Source: Desulfosporosinus meridiei DSM 13257
GTDB taxonomy: Bacteria > Bacillota > Desulfitobacteriia > Desulfitobacteriales > Desulfitobacteriaceae
Direction of reading: 5' to 3'
DNA length: 64,000 nucleotides
Assembly: GCF_000231385.2 (NCBI RefSeq)
Contig: NC_018515.1
Location: 2,252,501-2,316,500 of the forward strand
A program made the position numbers and the translations under genes. The notes beneath the pieces are model-generated. The model was not told the DNA's origin. It made no database searches and worked only from the letters and a program-made list of their open reading frames with translations. The number at the start of each line of letters is the position of its first letter. Positions within the stretch are counted from its first letter, which is position 1. Of the stretch, positions 34,765-42,784 are shown piece by piece.

Positions 34765-34821
34765 AATAATTCGAGCTTGAGAATGGACTTTCCAATCACA
34801 ACTGAGTTGAAATTATGTTTT

Positions 34822-35700
34822 CTATCCTTTTTTATGTAATCCACCTAAGGACAGGATAACCAATCCGCCAAAAACCAGAATCATCCCAACTTGAGAAAGA
34901 ATAGATAATTTTTCTTTAAGCAGAAACAATCCTAATGCCGCTGCTGTAACTGGTTCCGCAAGGGATAAAGTTACTGCTTTGGGAAAGGGTATTTTGGCTA
35001 AACCATGTGAAAACAAAACATAAGCCAGAGCTGTGGTCACTAATCCCAAATGAAGGGCAACACCTGCACCTGGGATAGTTTTCAGCCACTCAAGGTTGTA
35101 ATAAAAAAGAAAAGGAGAAAGTAGAAGTGCCCCAATGAAGAATACAATCCCGGCAACAGCTTCCGGAGGGTAAGACATTAGTAGTTCCTTGCTGATTGCG
35201 GCATAAAGCGCATAAGAGGCACCAGCTCCCAAGGCCAGGATGACGCCAATGGAGTTCAACGCTAGTTTCTGGCCGCCAGTAATTAGCAGAATACATCCAA
35301 TAACTGCGAGTAAGGTGGCTGCTGTCCACTTAATCCCTGGGTTTTCTCGCCGTAAAATCAGAGATAGAAGCCCAGCGAACACCGGTGCACTACCAATAGT
35401 CACTACTGTCCCCACAGCCACTCCCGTTTTTAAAACTCCGGCAAAGAAGAAAAGCTGATAAGCAGCCATACACCCGGCTGCGAGGAATGTGGTTCCCTTG
35501 AACCAAAGGGAATTTCCCACCAAAGCTCCCCGCCGCCAGGCAAAAATTAAAAGAGCCGCTCCTCCTACCGCCAGGCGAACCGATCCGATGGACAATGGCG
35601 ATACGCCGGGAGGGGCAAAGAATTGGGCTGTGCCTGTTGTTCCCCAGAGCACCGCCGCAGCCAACACTAAGCTAGAGAACAAAGTTTCATTTTGCTTCAT
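34822..35700 (-). CDS. EamA/DMT family transporter
   Basis: 292 residues with ten hydrophobic helices in two EamA repeats (LAAAVLWGTTGTAQFFAP; GVILALGAGASYALYAAIS). It ends with SLAEPVTAAALGLFLLKEKLS, the conserved end of the second repeat. AAAGGAG lies before the ATG on the minus strand. It is encoded 116 bases downstream of an AraC-type regulator in the same direction, which may control it. The substrate is unknown; amino acids or drug-like compounds are typical for the family. Confidence 0.88.
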   Translation of the reverse strand: MKQNETLFSSLVLAAAVLWGTTGTAQFFAPPGVSPLSIGSVRLAVGGAALLIFAWRRGALVGNSLWFKGTTFLAAGCMAAYQLFFFAGVLKTGVAVGTVVTIGSAPVFAGLLSLILRRENPGIKWTAATLLAVIGCILLITGGQKLALNSIGVILALGAGASYALYAAISKELLMSYPPEAVAGIVFFIGALLLSPFLFYYNLEWLKTIPGAGVALHLGLVTTALAYVLFSHGLAKIPFPKAVTLSLAEPVTAAALGLFLLKEKLSILSQVGMILVFGGLVILSLGGLHKKG

Positions 35701-35816
35701 TATTTTCTCCTTTAGCTGATTTCACAATTTGTCATAATATAGTAAAAGAGCAGCTTCTTTTTAGATAATAATAAAGCAAAGTCATAAAGTTATTTTCACC
35801 GGGATTAGGATTTTTT

Positions 35817-36539
35817 TTAGCGTATCTTCATATTGTTCCGCCGGTATTCAGCTGGAGTTATACCTTCGATTTCTTTAAATACCCTATCAAGAGAAGACTG
35901 GTGGACATATCCGACTTCCCAAGCAATCTGTAAGATATTAAGACTTGTACCAAGAAGCAGTTGTTTTGACTGCTCAATTCTCACTTTTTTCAGATATGCC
36001 ATCGGGGTACAGTTCATAATGCCTTTGAACCATGAACAAAAATAACTAACGGTGTAATGTTCTAAAGAAGCGAGCTTCTCCAGGCTTATCTGTTCGTTAT
36101 AGAATTTCTGAATATATTTAACTGACTCCGGAATCTGATATTCTGTCAAGTAGGTATTAAAAAAATGAAAAAGAGAACTGATCCTGGATGATTCGATTTT
36201 ACCTTGACCAGCTTCACTTAAAAGAAGGAATCTAATGGCCTTCCATTTCTCATCCATTACATAGTTTTGTCCACTTGGAAAATTGTCCAATACACCCAAT
36301 TGAAACATGAATCGGGGAATATCCAATACTAGAAATTTGTTGTTCTGCTTCGCCCAGAAGGTATGCTGGCAGGAAGGGGGAAGTAAAAACAAACGGGCCT
36401 CATCTAACTCTAATTCCTTACCGGCGGTCTTTATGTTCAGAACTCCCTGAAGCGGCAGTATTAACTGTACAAAGCTGTGGTCATGGGTGTTCATGACTTC
36501 GGTATATGTCCTATTTTCACAAATTATTCTATTATCCAC
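35817..36539 (-). CDS. AraC family transcriptional regulator
   Basis: About 240 residues. An N-terminal cupin-like sensor domain (THDHSFVQLILPLQGVLNI; FLLPPSCQHTFWAK) is followed by the two helix-turn-helix units of AraC proteins: ISLEKLASLEHYTVSYFCSWFK and LNILQIAWEVGYVHQSSLDRVFK, ending in EGITPAEYRRN. I prefer GTG 36539, preceded by AAAGGTGGGG, to the longer frame from 36575. The EamA gene downstream in the same direction is a likely target. The ligand is unknown. Confidence 0.85.
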   Translation of the reverse strand: MDNRIICENRTYTEVMNTHDHSFVQLILPLQGVLNIKTAGKELELDEARLFLLPPSCQHTFWAKQNNKFLVLDIPRFMFQLGVLDNFPSGQNYVMDEKWKAIRFLLLSEAGQGKIESSRISSLFHFFNTYLTEYQIPESVKYIQKFYNEQISLEKLASLEHYTVSYFCSWFKGIMNCTPMAYLKKVRIEQSKQLLLGTSLNILQIAWEVGYVHQSSLDRVFKEIEGITPAEYRRNNMKIR

Positions 36540-36575
36540 TGCTGCCCCACCTTTAAAAAGCATTAGGGTGACCAT

Positions 36576-37278
36576 AACACACTTCGATTATATATTATAT
36601 TATAGGGTTCATATACAACTACCCCGGTTTTAATTAACTGGACAAACAGGCTTGTTACGATCAATATATAATTAACAAATTTGAGTTTAATGCTTAGTAC
36701 CTTCGAATGACCATGATAGACGTTGAAAATGCTTAATTTTGGGTATTTCATATTTGTAATGGATAAGGAAGAAAACTATAATGTTAGGTTCATTTGCGGG
36801 GAGAGAATAATATTATTGTTCAAATTCGCCGACGCAGGCGAATTTGAACATTTTTGATTCCGCCTTTTTATAACGTTAATTACAGATAGGAAAATTAGAG
36901 AAATGGGACTCAACGCGAAAATTCCCATAGCGAATTGCAAATCCTAAATTGAGAAACCTTACAAGATTTGAACTTTGATGAATTTAGAAACTGTAAAAAT
37001 GAAAGGAGGGCTGAACGCCAGAGAAACAAAGACCTATATCAGAATAGGTGTTGGTTTTTTGTTTCTTGATTTTTTATAAGTTCGGAGAACATAGCTTAAA
37101 GGAAAAATATAGATAAGTGTAGAAGCAATAAAGTGTGGGAGGATATTCAAGGGACTACAGGCAAAAATTTATATATGGGGTGTAAATTTGAAGTGTGGGA
37201 AGTATTGTATACTTAGTTTAAAAAAGTCTTGTAATCCTTAGCATCTTGTATTAAACTACGATTAATTCAATAGTTTAG
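36576..37278. other. Gene-free stretch with two orphan terminator-like hairpins
   Basis: No gene is supported here. A strong intrinsic terminator on the + strand at 36817-36855 has a 13-bp stem GTTCAAATTCGCC and complement, followed by ATTTTT. There is no + strand gene within 2 kb upstream of it, which suggests an unannotated short transcript beginning near 36600-36800. A weaker ACCTAT/ATAGGT hairpin with a T-run lies at 37032-37060, after an unused AAAGGAGGG site at 37002. The rest is AT-rich leader DNA before the cobalamin riboswitch. Confidence 0.5.
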
Positions 37279-37430
37279 TTATAGGTGCCCTTTAATTGAG
37301 GGTGAATAGGGAACCGGGTGAGAATCCCGGGCGGACCCACCACTGTATAGAGGAGACTTATGCATTTGCCACTGGGAAACCGGGAAGGCGCATACTGTCG
37401 GTGATTCTAAGTCAGGAGACCTGCCTATAA
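37279..37430 (+). promoter_or_regulatory. Cobalamin riboswitch 1 (aptamer)
   Basis: The B12-box RNA fold is clear: P1 TTATAGG/CCTATAA, the conserved AGGGAACCGGGTGAGAATCC core, GGACCCACCACTGT, GCCACTGGGAAACCGGGAAGG, and the closing AGTCAGGAGACCTGCC. It binds adenosylcobalamin or a related form and represses the downstream operon (CblS/CblT-like, ECF transporter and probably cbiD). A terminator hairpin at 37453-37509 forms the likely expression platform. Confidence 0.97.
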
Positions 37431-37452
37431 TGTTGGATTCATGAATTAAGGT

Positions 37453-37509
37453 AAAGTTCATGGTCAATTCTCTTGTTAATATAACAAGAGAATTGACTGT
37501 GAACTTTTT
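37453..37509 (+). terminator. Expression-platform terminator of riboswitch 1
   Basis: A very long hairpin: AAAGTTCA then a 16-bp perfect stem beginning GTCAATTCTCTTG, a 3-base loop, the complement, TGAACTTT and TTT. It lies 22 bases after the aptamer and 30 bases before the first gene, consistent with B12-dependent transcription termination. Confidence 0.92.
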
Positions 37510-37538
37510 ATTATCTTCGGAAAGGGGGAAGGAACGGA

Positions 37539-38279
37539 ATGGGATTTCTGGGTAGGGATGTTGAAGTTGTTTCTATCAACGAAACCCAATATCTGCTGGC
37601 TGCCTGTGACTCATGCGGGGCAATTGGTATGAAAGACTTAGATGCCTATAAGATTTCTTGGTTCATTACAGGGAAGTTGACCACAAGGGTCGCTCTTTTA
37701 GAAGTTATATCTACCGGTGGTGTAGCCCAAATGATCACTGTGGCGATTTCCAATGAGCCGTCTCCGGCGGGGGATGAGCTAATAAAGGGGGTGAAGGACG
37801 AACTGGAATCGGCTGGATTAGCCGACCTGCCCATTGTGATCAGTACGGAAAAAAACATGCCTACTCAACAGACAGGTCTGGGAGTGAGCGTCATTGGTGT
37901 TGCTGAAAAGTCAAATTTGCGCATTGGTACTTCTCAACCAAGGGATTACGTCTATTGCCTGGGACTGCCTAAGGTAGGCCCGGAACTTAGCGATCCAGAG
38001 GATCCGGAAATTGTTAACGTCAAAAGTGTCCGAGCACTTATAAAAAACTCATGGATTCATGACATAATACCAGTAGGTTCAAGGGGCATACGATTGGAGG
38101 CAGAACAACTTGCAGCCTCTATCAATACTCGCTTGCAAGTTGAACAAAGCTGTACCCTGGATTTGGGAAAGTCAGCCGGTCCGTCTACATGTTTGATTTT
38201 TTCCTCGGCAGAGGTTTTAGATGCGAACTATATTAGGGAGTTAAACTTGCCTTTAACAAGAATCGGCGAGTTGGCTTAA
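37539..38279 (+). CDS. cblS: Probable alpha-ribazole kinase (CblS-like, PurM/AIR-synthase-related)
   Basis: 246 residues with the look of a PurM-type N-terminal domain: LAACDSCGAIGMKDLDA (like the DSVG segment of AIR synthase), LLEVISTGGVAQMITVAISNEPS, and STEKNMPTQQTGLGVSVIG. Such proteins next to a CblT-type S component act as alpha-ribazole kinases in Listeria and Geobacillus, turning salvaged alpha-ribazole into its 5'-phosphate for the lower ligand of B12. Here the first gene after a B12 riboswitch is this one, and an S component follows after 17 bases, which fits well. Assignment by context and partial motif memory; no search was possible. GGGGGAAGG before ATG. Confidence 0.7.
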   Translation: MGFLGRDVEVVSINETQYLLAACDSCGAIGMKDLDAYKISWFITGKLTTRVALLEVISTGGVAQMITVAISNEPSPAGDELIKGVKDELESAGLADLPIVISTEKNMPTQQTGLGVSVIGVAEKSNLRIGTSQPRDYVYCLGLPKVGPELSDPEDPEIVNVKSVRALIKNSWIHDIIPVGSRGIRLEAEQLAASINTRLQVEQSCTLDLGKSAGPSTCLIFSSAEVLDANYIRELNLPLTRIGELA

Positions 38280-38296
38280 TTTTAGGAGGGAATTTT

Positions 38297-38812
38297 ATGC
38301 AAAGCTTAGGAAGAGAAGAACAGGAATTGAAACTATCTCCTTGGAATGTAAAAAGACTATCTATCATGGCAATTTTTATTGCCTTAAGTGCGGTTGGGGC
38401 ACTTATTAAGATCCCCAGTCCCGTTGGTACTATCGGGATGGATTCCGCACCCGGTTTTTTTAGCGCTTTAGCCTTTGGGGGAACCACCGGAGGGATTGTC
38501 ATTGCTTTTGGCCACATGTTGACCGCAGCTGTAAACGGTTTTCCCATGAGTATTCCTGTCCACTTATATATCGCTTTACAAATGGCTTTATGGGCCGTGG
38601 CTTACCGCTGGGTGAATGAAAAAATCGGCTTGATTCCTGCGGTCATCGTCGGAATACTCCTTAATGGTGTGGTATCCGCTTTTGCTATGCTGCCTATGAT
38701 GGGGATGGGAGGAGTTTTAGGATTGTTGCCTTTCCTGGCTGTTGGGGCAGCTTTAAACGTGATTATCTCCGCTGTTGCATATAAAGCAATTAAAGGAAGC
38801 CGGCTCATTTAA
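38297..38812 (+). CDS. cblT: ECF transporter S component, CblT-like (alpha-ribazole uptake)
   Basis: 171 residues, with five or six membrane helices (LSIMAIFIALSAVGALIKIP; FFSALAFGGTTGGIVIAFGH; LGLLPFLAVGAALNVIISAV). This is the substrate-binding membrane subunit of an energy-coupling-factor importer. It is not CbiM, because the N-terminal Met-His cobalt site of CbiM is absent. Beside the CblS-like kinase and under a B12 riboswitch, alpha-ribazole is the most likely substrate; another B12 precursor is possible. TAGGAGGG precedes ATG. The energising EcfA and EcfT genes follow directly, so the operon encodes a complete transporter. Confidence 0.75.
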   Translation: MQSLGREEQELKLSPWNVKRLSIMAIFIALSAVGALIKIPSPVGTIGMDSAPGFFSALAFGGTTGGIVIAFGHMLTAAVNGFPMSIPVHLYIALQMALWAVAYRWVNEKIGLIPAVIVGILLNGVVSAFAMLPMMGMGGVLGLLPFLAVGAALNVIISAVAYKAIKGSRLI

Positions 38813-38829
38813 GCTTGAGGTGAAAAATA

Positions 38830-40620
38830 TTGATAGAACTTAAGGATCTTTCTTATACTTATCCAAATGCTTCGGAGCCCAGCCTGAGAAACATCAATCT
38901 CAGCGTAGAAAAAGGGAAATTCGTTGCGTTGCTGGGTTCCACAGGAGCGGGTAAAACTACTTTGAGCTTATGTTTGAATGGGCTGATTCCCCAACTTTTA
39001 GAAGGGAAACTATCCGGCCGGGTGCGTATTGCCGGAAAGGACGTGGGCAAGACTGCAGTTCAGACTTTAGCCAAGGTATTAGGACTTGTATTGCAGGATC
39101 CGGAAACCCAAATAATCGGGAGAAGTGTTGAAGAAGACACTGCCTTTGGCCCTAGGAATTTCTTGGTGCCTGCTACGGAGATTGAGCAGAGAGTAGATCA
39201 AGCCTTAGCAACGGTTCGCCTTACAGGATATAACCACCGCTTAACCGAGGAGTTATCTGGCGGTGAAAAACAACGCCTAGCTATTGCCGGGGTCCTCGCC
39301 ATGGAACCTGAAATACTGGTCCTTGATGAGCCAACTTCAGAACTCGATCCCCTTGGAAGATCAGAGATCTATGATACCTTAACTGCTTTACGACGGAAAA
39401 AGAATTTAACGATTTTACTTGTCGATCATTCCACTGAGGAATTGATGGATAAGGTTGATGAGGTTGTTGTACTTAACCAGGGGGAGTTGGTTTGGAGAGG
39501 AGTTCCATCAGATCTCTTCCGAAATCTGCCTCTCTTGCGTAGGTGGGGAATAAAGCCCTTGCCCGTTAGTGAGATTGGCTGGGAGTTCTATGAAAGAGGG
39601 TGGATTTCTTTGGCGGAAATCCCCTTAGACATTCCTGCTGCGGAAGGTTTGATTAGAAAGTTGTTACCGACATACGGAGCTAGGCCTAGGCATCCTTTAG
39701 AGCGAGAAAAATATCTGGGGAAATCTCAACATCAAAGTCAACAAAATGGAGAGACCTCTCTTTCCATGCGGAAACCTAATCTTTCTGAGAAAGTCCTTGC
39801 CGTGGAAATCAAAGATCTAACCTACCAATACAACTCAGGTTCACCCGCTTTGAGAGGAATAAATCTAACAGTTAAGTCCGGCGAATTCCTAGCCTTGATC
39901 GGGCAAAATGGGGCGGGCAAAACCACCTTAGCGAAACATTTCAATGGACTCTTGCAGCCCACCGGCGGCGAAGTCATCATAGAAGGAATGAACACCCTGA
40001 GAGTTGATACCTCGGAATTGGCTAAAATCGTTGGCTATGTCTTTCAAAATCCCGACCATCAGATTTTCTCAGCGACTGTTGAAAAAGAATTAGAATTTGG
40101 TCTTAAAAATGCAGGTTATCGGGGTTCGGAGATTAAAAAGCGAGTTACAGAGGTTCTGGAGTATACAGGTCTGGAACCCTATCGCAGTGTTCATCCTTTC
40201 AGTCTGGGAAAAGGTGAACGGCAAATGATTGCTGTGGCTTCCATCTTAGTATTAAAACCAAAACTACTGATCATCGACGAGCCAACCACTGGGTCAGACT
40301 GGTCCGGGGTTCAGAAGATGATGGCTTTGATACAAAAGCTCCACTCAGCAGGGACTACCATCATCATGATCAGTCATGACATGGATTTAGTGGCTCAATA
40401 TGCCAAGCGGGTCATTGTCATGAAAGATGGGGAGATTTCCCTGGATGGTACTCCCCAGGAAATATTTTCTGATGAAGAAGTGCTGCGGGAATCATTCCTT
40501 GCAGCCCCCCAACTCTGTAAGCTATCCTTACAGTTGAAGGATGTTCTGGGGCCTCAAATCTTTGTCGAAGCAAGTGAATTTATAGGGTTGTTTGAAAGCG
40601 GGGAGCAGAGGGGATGCTAG
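38830..40620 (+). CDS. ECF transporter ATPase, two ABC domains fused (EcfA1-EcfA2 / CbiO type)
   Basis: 596 residues with two ATPase halves in one chain, doing the work of the EcfA/EcfA' pair. First half: Walker A GSTGAGKTT, signature LSGGEKQRLAIAG, Walker B ILVLDEPTSELDP. Second half, from about residue 325: Walker A GQNGAGKTT, a changed signature FSLGKGERQM, Walker B LLIIDEPTTGSDW, then SHDMDLVA. The altered second signature and D-loop suggest one functional and one degenerate site, which is common in fused CbiO-type ATPases. TTG start after GAGGTG. The end overlaps the EcfT gene by seven bases. Confidence 0.92.
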   Translation: MIELKDLSYTYPNASEPSLRNINLSVEKGKFVALLGSTGAGKTTLSLCLNGLIPQLLEGKLSGRVRIAGKDVGKTAVQTLAKVLGLVLQDPETQIIGRSVEEDTAFGPRNFLVPATEIEQRVDQALATVRLTGYNHRLTEELSGGEKQRLAIAGVLAMEPEILVLDEPTSELDPLGRSEIYDTLTALRRKKNLTILLVDHSTEELMDKVDEVVVLNQGELVWRGVPSDLFRNLPLLRRWGIKPLPVSEIGWEFYERGWISLAEIPLDIPAAEGLIRKLLPTYGARPRHPLEREKYLGKSQHQSQQNGETSLSMRKPNLSEKVLAVEIKDLTYQYNSGSPALRGINLTVKSGEFLALIGQNGAGKTTLAKHFNGLLQPTGGEVIIEGMNTLRVDTSELAKIVGYVFQNPDHQIFSATVEKELEFGLKNAGYRGSEIKKRVTEVLEYTGLEPYRSVHPFSLGKGERQMIAVASILVLKPKLLIIDEPTTGSDWSGVQKMMALIQKLHSAGTTIIMISHDMDLVAQYAKRVIVMKDGEISLDGTPQEIFSDEEVLRESFLAAPQLCKLSLQLKDVLGPQIFVEASEFIGLFESGEQRGC

Positions 40621-41423
40621 AATACTTGCCAGGGGATACCTTGATCCATCGACTAGACGTACGCACCAAAATGCTGGGATTTCTAGGGTTTATTATTGTA
40701 TCATTTCTTTTTCAAGATCCAGTGTTTCAGCTTGGGATCCTTTTGTCGGCAGGACTAATAGCTCTATGGATAAAAATTCCCTTAAGGAAAATCTGGGGAA
40801 TGATGATTCCCTTGATTCCCATCATCATATCGATTATTCTAATCACAGGGTTTACCTTTGCCCCGGAGCGTTTTGAACGGGTCTCCAGCCAAGCAATCCT
40901 CTTTTACGCCCTGCCCGGAGAAAGAGTAGGGGCTACTGTGGGTGGATTTATGATGGGAACTACGTTTATCCTGCGCTTAATTAGCATGATGATTACTTCA
41001 TCAGTGTTGATGTTGACCACATCTCTGGAGGATTTTACTCAATTTTTTCAAAAGATGAAGGTTCCAGCCGAGGTTTCCATGATGTTAACTATGGCAATAC
41101 GCTTTATTCCTACGTTGGATAAAAAACGTCGGCAAATTTTAGAAGCCCAAAAAGCTCGGGGAACAAAATTCAAGGAGAAGGGGATCATCGGTTCTATTCG
41201 TTCCTATCTGACCATTATGATTCCCATGTTTATTAATTCGATCATAATGGCGAATTCCTTGTCAATGGCCATGCTGAATCGTGGTTATGGCTTAACGAGA
41301 ACCTGGACAACCATGGGCCAAATTACCTTTAATTCAAGGGATTACTGGACAATGGCTCTTATAGGTTTAGGATTGGGGATGGCCTTTTATGTGCGATTTG
41401 GCTTGCAGCTAGGAGTTCTTTGA
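40614..41423 (+). CDS. ecfT: ECF transporter transmembrane protein EcfT (CbiQ-like)
   Basis: 269 residues. Hydrophobic helices (MLGFLGFIIVSFLF; MMIPLIPIIISIILITG) are followed by the coupling helix region VPAEVSMMLTMAIRFIPTLDKKRRQILEAQKARG, whose ALRFIPLL- and A-R-G-like motifs dock on the ATPases (quoted here in parts: AIRFIPTL, EAQKARG). It links the CblT-like S component to the fused ATPase. Start codon overlaps the end of the ATPase gene, so translation is coupled. About 150 bases separate it from cbiD. Confidence 0.92.
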   Translation: MLEYLPGDTLIHRLDVRTKMLGFLGFIIVSFLFQDPVFQLGILLSAGLIALWIKIPLRKIWGMMIPLIPIIISIILITGFTFAPERFERVSSQAILFYALPGERVGATVGGFMMGTTFILRLISMMITSSVLMLTTSLEDFTQFFQKMKVPAEVSMMLTMAIRFIPTLDKKRRQILEAQKARGTKFKEKGIIGSIRSYLTIMIPMFINSIIMANSLSMAMLNRGYGLTRTWTTMGQITFNSRDYWTMALIGLGLGMAFYVRFGLQLGVL

Positions 41424-41575
41424 TAGAGACAAACTAACCTAATACATAATAATTGGGAAGTAGTTTGCATGGTGTTAGTACATGACCTATACTTTATTTA
41501 AGATAATTCATATCTACCTTCGATAGAATTCATACCAAGTGAACCTTTGGATTAATTGATGTGGGAGAGAAAACC

Positions 41576-42703
41576 ATGGCAAGAGATAAAGATCGACATA
41601 CTTGGCGAGAAGGATATACCACAGGAAGTTGTGCCGCCGGGGCGGCAAAAGCTGCCTGCCTCCTCTTGAGAGGAGAGAGTTTGGCTGAGCAGATTGAGAT
41701 ACCGCTCCCCAGTTCAGCCCGGCTGACTATGCCCATCCATAGTGGAGAAATCCATAACTTGGAAGGGAGAGCTTGTATTTTAAAAGACGGCGGAGACGAT
41801 GCGGATATTACTCATGGCCTGGAGATTCAGGCCCTTGTGCGGTTAATCTCACCTCAGGGAGAGGTTCTTATTCGCGGAGGCCGGGGAGTTGGAACGGTTA
41901 CTAAGAAAGGCCTGGCCATTCCCGTTGGAGAAAGTGCCATTAATCCTGTCCCCAGAAGGATGATCAGGGAAGCAGTCCGGGAGGTTTTCCCGGTGGAAGA
42001 AGTTGAAATTACTATCGAAGTTCCTGCCGGAGAAACCACGGCCTTGCGCACCCTTAATCCCAGGCTGGGAGTGATTGGAGGAATCTCCATCCTTGGAACA
42101 AGCGGGATTGTTCGGCCCATGTCTGAAGAGGCCTTTAAAACCTCGATCCTGCCGGAGTTGGATCAGGCTGTAGCTTATGGATATAAAGCCATTGTGCTTA
42201 CTCCAGGGCATTATGGATTCAGAGTAGCGACAGAGGGCTTTAAAGTTCCCCCGGAGGCTGTCATTCAAATGAGTAATTTTGTGGGCTACATGCTGGAAGA
42301 AGCAGCTTATCGGGGTATTGAGGAGGTCATTCTCTTAGGGCATGTAGGCAAGCTCATCAAAGTCTCGGCTGGGATTTTCCACACTCATAATCGGGTCGCC
42401 GATGCTCGAATGGAAATCTTGCTCGCCCATGCTGCCTTAGCAGGACTCAATCTAGACAGCTTGAAGTATCTGGCTGAGTTTCCAACCACCGAAGGAGCAA
42501 CCACTGAACTCTTGCAAATGGGTGAGCAAAAGCTGCTTCACCACTTGGCCCATTTGGCAAGTGAAAGAGCCCAGGCCTTCACCTTTGGGCGACTGAGTGT
42601 GGGGACAATTATGACCTTATTAGACGGACAGCCTGTGGGTTGGGATATGAAGGCCCGAAGAATCGTCGAGGAACAAGGGTGGGCCTGGACAAGTGAAATT
42701 TAG
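41576..42703 (+). CDS. cbiD: Cobalt-precorrin-5B (C1)-methyltransferase
   Basis: Transfers a methyl group from SAM to C-1 of cobalt-precorrin-5B in the anaerobic corrin pathway. 375 residues. The N-terminus WREGYTTGSCAAGAAKAAC is the CbiD signature, with DGGDDADITHGLEI, TVTKKGLAIPVGE and GGISILGTSGIVRPMS further on. I use ATG 41576, seven bases after GGGAGAG, not GTG 41561. It is the only cbiD in the window and lies at the end of the first riboswitch operon rather than with the other ring-building genes. The 150-base gap from EcfT has no terminator I can see, so it is probably co-transcribed. Confidence 0.96.
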   Translation: MARDKDRHTWREGYTTGSCAAGAAKAACLLLRGESLAEQIEIPLPSSARLTMPIHSGEIHNLEGRACILKDGGDDADITHGLEIQALVRLISPQGEVLIRGGRGVGTVTKKGLAIPVGESAINPVPRRMIREAVREVFPVEEVEITIEVPAGETTALRTLNPRLGVIGGISILGTSGIVRPMSEEAFKTSILPELDQAVAYGYKAIVLTPGHYGFRVATEGFKVPPEAVIQMSNFVGYMLEEAAYRGIEEVILLGHVGKLIKVSAGIFHTHNRVADARMEILLAHAALAGLNLDSLKYLAEFPTTEGATTELLQMGEQKLLHHLAHLASERAQAFTFGRLSVGTIMTLLDGQPVGWDMKARRIVEEQGWAWTSEI

Positions 42704-42735
42704 TTAAGTGAAACGCATGAAAGGTGGTAAATAGA

Positions 42736-42772
42736 AGCGGCGTGAGAGGTAAGTCCTCTCACGTCGCTTTTA
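42736..42772. terminator. Bidirectional terminator between cbiD and the metalloprotease gene
   Basis: The stem AAGCGGCGTGAGAGG pairs with CCTCTCACGTCGCTT (one wobble) around TAAGT, followed by TTTT on the + strand. It lies 33 bases after cbiD and 13 bases from the stop codon of the minus-strand gene, so it probably serves both. Confidence 0.8.
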
Positions 42773-42784
42773 TTATCACTCTTC

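Noticed and set aside
36999-37079. 26-codon frame beginning at ATG 36999
   Set aside because: The ribosome-like AAAGGAGGG lies inside the frame rather than before it, and the sequence contains a hairpin with a T-run.
37279-41423. CbiMNQO cobalt importer
   Set aside because: The S component lacks the CbiM N-terminal metal-binding start, no CbiN is present, and a PurM-like protein accompanies it, so alpha-ribazole or another B12 precursor fits better.
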